Under the pieces are notes generated by a model, which was not told the origin of the DNA, did no database searches, and saw only the letters and a list, made by a program, of their open reading frames with translations. Below, one piece after another: positions 56,643 through 64,000 of a stretch of 64,000 nt of DNA. The DNA is from Polynucleobacter hirudinilacicola (lineage in GTDB: Bacteria; Pseudomonadota; Gammaproteobacteria; Burkholderiales; Burkholderiaceae). The stretch covers positions 1,095,993 to 1,159,992 of the forward strand of contig NZ_NAIA01000003.1 of the NCBI RefSeq assembly GCF_002192535.1, given 5' to 3'. Every line of letters starts with the position of its first letter. The stretch's first letter is position 1. A program made the position numbers and the translations under genes.

Positions 56643-59213
56643 TTGGAAATCACTCGTATCCGCATGCTACGCGGACCCAATTTATGGAGTCGCCATACTG
56701 CACTAGAAGCAATTGTCTCTTGTGAAGAATCTGAACGCTCGATTGACTCCATCCCTCAGTTTGAAAATAAGATTCGTGAGCGCTTTCCGCAGCTTGGTAG
56801 CATGCGTCGCGGCGCCCCTAATGAAAAACTGTCTCTAGCGCACGCTTTAGAATACGCCGCCCTTGGACTGCAAGCACAAGCTGGCTGTCCAGTGACCTTT
56901 AGTCGCACAGTTCAAACCATCGATGTTGGGGTGTACCAAGTTGTTGTTGAGTACACCGAAGAGGTTGTTGGCCGCATGGCTTTTGACTTTGCCTTTGCGC
57001 TCATTCAGGCGACATTGAACGATATGCCGCTTGATCTCGCCGCTGCTCTTTCTGAGCTAGAGGCCTTATATGAAGATGTTCGCTTAGGCCCTAGCACTGG
57101 ATCTATTGTTGATGCAGCTGTACAGCGCAATATCCCTTTCCGCCGCATGACGGAAGGCAGTATGGTTCAGTTTGGTTGGGGCAGCAAACAAAAGCGTATT
57201 CAAGCGGCCGAGACTAGCGATACCAGTGCAATTGCCGAGGCAATCGCACAAGACAAAGAACTCACTAAAAACTTACTCGCTGCCGCAGGTGTTTCAGTGC
57301 CCATTGGTGAGGTTGTCACTACTGCTGATGATGCTTGGCGTGCTGCCCAAAAAATTGGCGGCTCGATTGTTCTTAAACCCAAAGATGGTAATCAAGGTAA
57401 GGGCGTTGTAGCTAATATAGAAACTGAAGAAGAAGTTCGTGCTGGCTTTGAAGTTACCCAAGGCTTTGGTCGTGAAACCATTGTTGAGCGCTACCTGCCT
57501 GGCGCTGACTATCGTCTTCTCGTAGTTGGTAATCGTCTTTCAGCAGCAGCGCGTCGAGAGCCTGCGCAAGTTGTTGGCGACGGTATGCATACTGTTGCCG
57601 AATTAGTCGAAATCGAAAACAAAAATCCGTTGCGTGGCGATGGTCATGCAACCGCCCTCACTAAAATTCGGTTTGATGACATTGCTTTAACCCATCTAGC
57701 TAGTAATGGGCTCACCCCTCAGCATATTCCAAAAACTGGTGAACGTGTACTACTTCGCAATAACGCAAATCTCAGCACTGGCGGCACGGCCACCGATGTC
57801 ACTGATGATGTCCATCCCGATGTAGCTGCAAGTGCAGTAGCTGCCGCACAAATGATTGGACTTGATATTGCAGGCGTGGATATCTTATGTGAATCTATTT
57901 ACAAACCATTAGAGCAGCAAGGCGGAGGCATTGTTGAAGTTAATGCTGCGCCTGGCTTGCGCATGCACCTCAAGCCCTCATACGGAAAAGGTCGTCCTGT
58001 TGGTGAAGACATCATCAATACCATGTTCCCCCCTGGTGACGATGGTCGTATTCCAGTGGTCGCCGTCACCGGAACCAATGGCAAAACAACTACCGTACGT
58101 TTAATTGCCCACCTATTAGATGAGACCGGTCTTCGTGTCGGAATGACCACAACTGATGGTGTTTATATCAATCATCGCTTGATTGACTCTGGCGATTGCA
58201 GTGGCCCCAAGAGTGCTCGCAATGTATTAATGCACCCAGATGTCGATGCTGCCGTGCTAGAAACAGCCCGCGGTGGAATGTTACGCGAAGGCCTTGGCTT
58301 TGATCGCTGTGAAGTTGCTGTAGTCACCAATATTGGTGAAGGTGATCATCTCGGTTTGAACTACATCACCAGTGTTGAGGATTTAGCGATTCTTAAACGT
58401 GTCATCGTGCAAAACGTTGCACCAACTGGCGCCGCCGTACTCAATGCCGCAGATCCTATCGTGGTCAAAATGGGTGATAAGTGTTCTGGCCGAGTAATTT
58501 TCTTTGCCCAGAATCAGCACCACCCAGTCATTGCTGCACATCGTGCCAAGAATAAGAAGGTAATCTACTTTGATGGCAGCCATATCGTTGCCTCGAAGGG
58601 TGCAAAAATTGTGTACCGCTTCCCTGTAAGTGAAATCCCAATCACCCAAAATGGAGTACTCGGTTTCCAAGTAGAAAATGCAATGGCCGCAATCGGTGCT
58701 GCTTGGGCACTTGGATTGGATGCTGAGAAAATTGCTCGCGCCCTCTACAGTTTTGAGAGTGATGCAAACTCAGTTCCAGGTCGTTTCAATCAGTTCCAGC
58801 ACAACGGTGCAACCGTGATTGCTGACTATGGCCATAATCCAGATGCAATGCGTGCCCTAGCTAGCGCCATTCAAGCCATGAAGCCTAAGAAAAGTCATGT
58901 TGTGATTAGTGGTGCTGGTGATAGACGTGATGAAGATATTCGTGATCTCACCCGTATTTTGGGTAACTCATTTGATAACGTTATCTTGTATCAAGATGCC
59001 TGCCAACGCGGTCGTGAAGATGGCGAAGTACTTAAACTCTTGCAAGAAGGCTTAGTAGGCGCAACTAAAGCCAAGCAAGTGAAAGAAATTCATGGGGAAT
59101 TTAAGGCGATTGATACTGCCCTAGAGGATATCTCTCCTGGAGATATCTGCCTCATTCTGATTGATCAAGTAGAAGAGTCGCTCGCCTACCTCAAAGAAAA
59201 AGTAAAACCCTAA
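56643..59213 (+). CDS. cphA: cyanophycin synthetase CphA
   Basis: An 856-residue enzyme that builds poly-Asp with Arg side chains. N-terminal domain (1-160), ATP-grasp (SKQKRIQAAETSDTSAIAEA, IVLKPKDGNQGKGVVAN, EVNAAPGLRMHLKPS) and Mur-ligase domain (VTGTNGKTTTVRLIA at about 475-490, LETARGGMLREG, GEGDHLGLNY, YGHNPDAMRALA, GAGDRRDEDI) are all intact. The TTG start at 56643 follows the cphA' stop directly, with AGGGG about five bases before; translation is probably coupled. The first codons read EITRIRMLRGPNLWSRHT. Confidence 0.95.
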   Translation: MEITRIRMLRGPNLWSRHTALEAIVSCEESERSIDSIPQFENKIRERFPQLGSMRRGAPNEKLSLAHALEYAALGLQAQAGCPVTFSRTVQTIDVGVYQVVVEYTEEVVGRMAFDFAFALIQATLNDMPLDLAAALSELEALYEDVRLGPSTGSIVDAAVQRNIPFRRMTEGSMVQFGWGSKQKRIQAAETSDTSAIAEAIAQDKELTKNLLAAAGVSVPIGEVVTTADDAWRAAQKIGGSIVLKPKDGNQGKGVVANIETEEEVRAGFEVTQGFGRETIVERYLPGADYRLLVVGNRLSAAARREPAQVVGDGMHTVAELVEIENKNPLRGDGHATALTKIRFDDIALTHLASNGLTPQHIPKTGERVLLRNNANLSTGGTATDVTDDVHPDVAASAVAAAQMIGLDIAGVDILCESIYKPLEQQGGGIVEVNAAPGLRMHLKPSYGKGRPVGEDIINTMFPPGDDGRIPVVAVTGTNGKTTTVRLIAHLLDETGLRVGMTTTDGVYINHRLIDSGDCSGPKSARNVLMHPDVDAAVLETARGGMLREGLGFDRCEVAVVTNIGEGDHLGLNYITSVEDLAILKRVIVQNVAPTGAAVLNAADPIVVKMGDKCSGRVIFFAQNQHHPVIAAHRAKNKKVIYFDGSHIVASKGAKIVYRFPVSEIPITQNGVLGFQVENAMAAIGAAWALGLDAEKIARALYSFESDANSVPGRFNQFQHNGATVIADYGHNPDAMRALASAIQAMKPKKSHVVISGAGDRRDEDIRDLTRILGNSFDNVILYQDACQRGREDGEVLKLLQEGLVGATKAKQVKEIHGEFKAIDTALEDISPGDICLILIDQVEESLAYLKEKVKP

Positions 59214-59233
59214 GATCAAACTTAGGCTATGAC

Positions 59234-60232
<999 letters not shown>

Positions 60233-60301
60233 AAGTATTTCTCCAATTGTTAATGCTAATGACGTTCTTTAGGACTCTATTTTGCCCTGTTATCCAAAAG
60301 A

Positions 60302-62911
60302 CTAGTTACCTAAAGCCTTGCCAATCACCTCTCGGGTATCTGGAGAAAGGGTTGGGCATGCTGCCACGCGCTCTAGACCTGCTTTCATCTTATCTTGATA
60401 GGGTTGGGCAAATAAACGCCAGCGATCCAAGGCTCTCGCTAAGCGTGCCGCAACCTGAGGATTAATCGGGTCTAAAGCAAGAACGCTATCAGCCCAAAAC
60501 TCGTAACCACTGCCATCCGCCTGATGAAAGCTTGCAGGATTATTGGAGCAGAAAGCATGAATCACGCTACGGACGCGATTTGGGTTATTCATCTTAAATG
60601 CAGGATGCTCGCGTAATTTCTTGACATCACTCAAAGTAGGCTCAAGACCATCAACGGGTGGACGACTCGATTGCAATCCAAACCACTTATCTATGACCAG
60701 GGCATCATTAGCAAAGCGCTCATAGAAATCAATCAAGCAGTCTTTTGCTTCCTTCACCCCATGAATCACTAAGCCAGCCAAAGCAGCATAGCGATCAGTC
60801 ATATTGTCAGCAACACGGTATTGATTTACTGCCATTGGCGCCCAAACATCCTTATTGGCTTCGAGCAACATACTGAGAGCTAAGTTCTTGAGGGCACGCT
60901 TACCGGAATCAACTGCATCAGACTTAAATGGCCCCGGTGTTTGCATTTGCTGATAGATTGCAGCCCACTCTAATTGCAACTGCTTAGCAATCTCTCTGCG
61001 GAATGCACGGCGTGCGGCATAAATTTTCTGTGGATCTACGCTAGCGCACTGCTCGTATAGATACGACTCCGCAGGCAGGGTCAAGGCAAGCTCCTTAAAG
61101 GCTGGATCCAGTTTGGGGTCTAGTAAAAGATTGCGATAGGCATTAATCAATCTCTCATCAGGCAAGCGATTATTCAAAATCATTTGCATCGCTAGCCTTT
61201 GAGCAGCCTCCCAGCGGTTAAAGGGATCATCATCAGATGAAAACAGCGTCAAAAGGTCAGCTTCACTTTGATCAAAGTCTAAATGAATTGGGGCTGAGAA
61301 ATTCCGGTTAATCGATAGTACTGGGCGCTCATCAAGATTGTCAAAAGTCCAAGTTTGATTGGCTTGCGTCAACTCTAATAACTGCTCTACTTGATCATTA
61401 CCTTGAGTAATCAAGCGCATCTTCAGTGGAATATGAAAAGGTTTCTTCTCGGGCTGACCAGAACTTGGTGCGCAGCTTTGGGTCAATGCAATTTGATACT
61501 GTTTTTTGCTGGCATCGTAATGCTCTTGAACTTTCACCCTCGGGGTGCCCGCTTGGCTGTACCAATTTCTAAATTGGGTGAGGTCTCTGCCATTAGCATC
61601 TGCCATTGCCATCAAGAAATCATCACAAGTGACCGCCTGGCCATCATGACGCTTGAAATACAAGTCCATACCCTTACGGAAACCCGCCTGACCGAGCAAG
61701 GTCTGATACATGCGAACCACTTCTGAACCCTTCTCGTACACGGTCACGGTATAGAAGTTGCTGATCTCTTGATATTCATCTGGACGAATAGGGTGAGCCA
61801 TCGGACCCGCATCTTCAGGGAACTGCAGTTGACGCAGTAAGCGAACATCCTCAATGCGCTTTACTGCCCTGCCAGATTCACTACCCATTTGATCAGCAGA
61901 AAACTCTTGATCCCTAAATACCGTTAAGCCTTCTTTAAGAGATAGCTGGAACCAATCTTGGCAAGTTACTCGATTGCCAGTCCAATTATGAAAATACTCG
62001 TGTGCAACAACACTTTCAATATTGGCGAAGTCTGTATCAGTTGCGGTTTCAGGTTGCGCGAGCACAAACTTGGTATTGAATATATTCAAGCCCTTATTTT
62101 CCATCGCGCCCATATTGAAATCACCTACCGCCACAATCATGAAGCGCTCTAAATCCAACTCTAGACCAAAACGTTTTTCATCCCAATGAATCGAGGCGAT
62201 TAAAGAATCCATGGCATGACGAGTCTTCTTCAGATCATGGGGCTCTACCCAAATCTGCAATAGCTTCTTAGCGCCACTGCTAGTAGTAATAGTCTCCTCA
62301 ATGCACTCCAACTTACCAGCCACCAGCGCAAATAAATAAGATGGCTTTAGAAATGGATCTTCCCAGGTAGCGCTATGCCATCCGTTGGGTAATTTTTCAG
62401 TATTGAGTAAGTTGCCATTTGACAAAAGAACGGGGCACTCAGCTTCGCGGGCACGTAATGTCACACGATAACGCGCCATCACATCAGGGCGATCTAAGAA
62501 GTAAGTAATTTTTCTGAAGCCTTCAGCCTCGCATTGCGTAAAGAAGTTTCCATTCGAAACATATAGGCCCATGAGGGAGGTATTTTTCTCAGGAACGCAG
62601 ACGCAAATAATTTCAACAATGAACTTATCTTTACCTTCATTTGGCAAAGAATGGATTGTCAAAAATTCAGGGGTGAGTTCAAAGTGGCGATGAGCCTCTC
62701 CATTAATACGCAAACTCACAAACTCCAATTCTTGGCCCACCAACACTAATGGTGCCCCTGCTTCAAAGCTCTTGCCTGGCAAGACCTCAATTCGACTTTT
62801 GATAATCGTGCGTGCGGGATCTAAAGCGATATCAAGCTCTACTTGATCCACGGTATAAACAGGGGGACGGTATTCGAGCCGACGAAAGCTCTGTGGCAGA
62901 TCAGTTTTCAT
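60302..62911 (-). CDS. pepN: aminopeptidase N
   Basis: An 869-residue M1 metallopeptidase. The exopeptidase motif is GAMENKGLN and the zinc site VVAHEYFHNWTGNRV with the third ligand in SLKEGLTVFRDQEF. It trims N-terminal residues from peptides in the cytoplasm, including those from storage or import. It begins MKTDLPQSFRRLEYRPPVYT. It lies upstream of fbp and may share its transcript. Confidence 0.94.
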   Translation of the reverse strand: MKTDLPQSFRRLEYRPPVYTVDQVELDIALDPARTIIKSRIEVLPGKSFEAGAPLVLVGQELEFVSLRINGEAHRHFELTPEFLTIHSLPNEGKDKFIVEIICVCVPEKNTSLMGLYVSNGNFFTQCEAEGFRKITYFLDRPDVMARYRVTLRAREAECPVLLSNGNLLNTEKLPNGWHSATWEDPFLKPSYLFALVAGKLECIEETITTSSGAKKLLQIWVEPHDLKKTRHAMDSLIASIHWDEKRFGLELDLERFMIVAVGDFNMGAMENKGLNIFNTKFVLAQPETATDTDFANIESVVAHEYFHNWTGNRVTCQDWFQLSLKEGLTVFRDQEFSADQMGSESGRAVKRIEDVRLLRQLQFPEDAGPMAHPIRPDEYQEISNFYTVTVYEKGSEVVRMYQTLLGQAGFRKGMDLYFKRHDGQAVTCDDFLMAMADANGRDLTQFRNWYSQAGTPRVKVQEHYDASKKQYQIALTQSCAPSSGQPEKKPFHIPLKMRLITQGNDQVEQLLELTQANQTWTFDNLDERPVLSINRNFSAPIHLDFDQSEADLLTLFSSDDDPFNRWEAAQRLAMQMILNNRLPDERLINAYRNLLLDPKLDPAFKELALTLPAESYLYEQCASVDPQKIYAARRAFRREIAKQLQLEWAAIYQQMQTPGPFKSDAVDSGKRALKNLALSMLLEANKDVWAPMAVNQYRVADNMTDRYAALAGLVIHGVKEAKDCLIDFYERFANDALVIDKWFGLQSSRPPVDGLEPTLSDVKKLREHPAFKMNNPNRVRSVIHAFCSNNPASFHQADGSGYEFWADSVLALDPINPQVAARLARALDRWRLFAQPYQDKMKAGLERVAACPTLSPDTREVIGKALGN

Positions 62912-62962
62912 AGGTTTATTTTAAGCCTTGGCTAGAGTCGCTGCAGACTTGTCATTAGGCTG

Positions 62963-63538
62963 TTAACCCCAGATCAGCGTGGCAATACCGATGGCAATAA
63001 AGGTAACAGCAGCAACGGCATGTACCCACTTAATGGGCATACGCTTGGTAAATTTTTGACCAATCCAGACTGCTGGAGCATTAGCCAGCATCATCCCTAA
63101 TGTGGTGCCAACCGTTACAGAGAAAACATCTTCATAGCGCGCACCTAGAGCAATTGTTGCAATTTGGGTCTTATCCCCCATCTCAGCCAAGAAGAATAGG
63201 CCAACCGTTAGTAGAAATACTTGCCATGCACGATCAACTATCTTTGATCCAACTGCATCGTCAATATGATCCGGGACAAGGAGCCATAACCCGATTCCAA
63301 GGAAGCTCAAACCTAAAATCCATCGCATCACATCTGGAGAAACCAAAGTCGTGAGCCAATGGCCCAGCAAAGCTGCGCAAGCATGATTAGCAATAGTGGC
63401 AATCAGTATGCCCGCAATAATTGCTAAGGCCTGCTTGGGATAGCGAGCCGCCAACATCAAAGAGAGAAGTTGAGTTTTATCACCCATCTCCGCTAAGGCG
63501 ACAACGCCAGTAGAGAGGGCTAGAGCAGAAACATCCAT
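62963..63538 (-). CDS. TMEM165/GDT1 family cation transporter
   Basis: A 191-residue membrane protein with six helices in two repeats, each bearing the family ion motif: VALAEMGDKTQLLSLMLAA near residue 16 and FFLAEMGDKTQIATIALGA near 115. The family exchanges Mn2+ or Ca2+ for protons. It lies downstream of ald, across a 13-base perfect hairpin, and ends 51 bases from the pepN start. No manganese riboswitch consensus was seen in its leader. Confidence 0.9.
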   Translation of the reverse strand: MDVSALALSTGVVALAEMGDKTQLLSLMLAARYPKQALAIIAGILIATIANHACAALLGHWLTTLVSPDVMRWILGLSFLGIGLWLLVPDHIDDAVGSKIVDRAWQVFLLTVGLFFLAEMGDKTQIATIALGARYEDVFSVTVGTTLGMMLANAPAVWIGQKFTKRMPIKWVHAVAAVTFIAIGIATLIWG

Positions 63539-63573
63539 GAAGGTAGTGGTTCCAGTAAATACAGCAATAGGTA

Positions 63574-63606
63574 GTACGTTGGGGATAGTTTAAATCCCCA
63601 ACGTAC
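63574..63606 (-). promoter_or_regulatory. strong hairpin between ald and the TMEM165-like gene
   Basis: Perfect 13-base arms GTACGTTGGGGAT / ATCCCCAACGTAC around a 7-base loop, with no following T run. It may be a weak terminator for ald or a leader structure of the transporter gene. Confidence 0.5.
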
Positions 63607-63645
63607 CCACAAGCTACAAGAACTAGTAATCCCGATAAAACCAGC

Positions 63646-64000
63646 CTAAGCAAGCAAGAGCGCTTCTGCCAAGGAAAAATCTAGGCCTTGTGCTAGAGCC
63701 ACGGGTTGAGAGGTCAATACCCCCTTATGCACACTCAAACCGTTCCGTAGGTGATGATCTATCGATAAGGCCTTCATAACACCACGGTTGGCTAAGGCCT
63801 CTACAAATGGATAGGTGGCGTTGGTTAATGCAAAAGTGGAGGTTCTTGCAACTGCACCAGGCATATTGGCAACGCAATAGTGCAATACATCATCTACTAA
63901 GAAAGTGGGGTCAGCATGTGTAGTAGGTCTAGAAGTTTCAAAGCAACCTCCCTGATCAATTGCCACATCCACCACTACCGAGCCTGGCTTCATTTTTTTC
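63646..64000 (-). CDS. ald: alanine dehydrogenase, C-terminal part (cut by window edge)
   Basis: The last 118 or so codons of an alanine dehydrogenase; the gene continues beyond base 64000. Visible segments are [20 protein letters not shown], the NAD-domain end, then [40 protein letters not shown] and [19 protein letters not shown]. The enzyme interconverts alanine and pyruvate plus ammonia. The ATG at 63993 is internal methionine, not the start. Confidence 0.92.
   Translation of the reverse strand, partial: KKMKPGSVVVDVAIDQGGCFETSRPTTHADPTFLVDDVLHYCVANMPGAVARTSTFALTNATYPFVEALANRGVMKALSIDHHLRNGLSVHKGVLTSQPVALAQGLDFSLAEALLLA

Noticed and set aside
63539..63645. yybP-ykoY manganese riboswitch before the TMEM165-like gene
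   Set aside because: The family often has one, but beyond a simple hairpin I could not find its conserved internal loop sequences.

Overview
The window reads as a chromosome segment of a free-living freshwater-type betaproteobacterium, most likely Burkholderiaceae close to Polynucleobacter. The basis is moderate GC, Bug-type tricarboxylate receptors, a flavocytochrome c sulfide dehydrogenase, a tandem pair of cyanophycin synthetases and the nadE-glnB linkage. The genus is inferred from gene content and style; no marker gene settles it. I see no phage, insertion sequence, CRISPR array or rRNA operon. Genes are densely packed with short gaps.

Layout. 1-4.2 kb: a catabolic block (MaoC/HTD2-type hydratase, frameshifted; MmgE/PrpD protein; CitE-like lyase; Bug receptor), plausibly for a C5/C6 di- or tricarboxylate. 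4.2-9.4 kb: envelope genes on the minus strand, including an overlapping triad of ArnT-like glycosyltransferase, BNR/sialidase-like protein and polytopic membrane protein. 9.6-11.2 kb: fccAB-like sulfide dehydrogenase. 11.3-19 kb: PsiE-like protein, TAXI binding protein, pirin, UxaA-type dehydratase, cbpA-cbpM and uup. 19-23 kb: ompW behind two perfect FNR boxes, then hemN and a FAD protein. 23-29.5 kb: small genes, AsmA, a histone-tailed protein, tRNA-Ser(CGA) and a MazE/VapC pair. 29.5-34.9 kb: serS, lolA, ftsK and trxB. 34.9-35.6 kb: a vapBC cassette between near-identical terminators. 35.7-40.5 kb: membrane and soluble pyrophosphatases back to back, then nadE-glnB. 40.5-43.6 kb: a frame-interrupted rodZ-like gene and ilvD.

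43.6-47.8 kb is a one-strand copper-handling locus: DUF2946-like protein, small membrane protein, copper-uptake-associated protein, TonB receptor, DsrE protein with an FNR box, and PCu(A)C chaperone. 47.9-51 kb encodes a complete tripartite tricarboxylate transporter (receptor, TctB, TctA). 51.3-59.2 kb is the cyanophycin locus: tRNA-Thr, a DUF1854 protein overlapping an ABC exporter with an added zinc-ribbon-like N-terminus, and divergently a degenerate CphA2-like synthetase followed with no gap by a full CphA. 59.2-64 kb: fbp, pepN, a TMEM165/GDT1-type cation transporter and the 3' part of ald.

Themes. Nitrogen storage and sensing (cyanophycin, PII, Gln-dependent NAD synthetase), low-oxygen control (three perfect FNR boxes by eye), metal handling and organic-acid uptake recur. 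Both broken genes are disrupted at homopolymers and each needs the loss of one base to restore the frame. A shared sequencing or assembly cause must therefore be excluded before biology is claimed.
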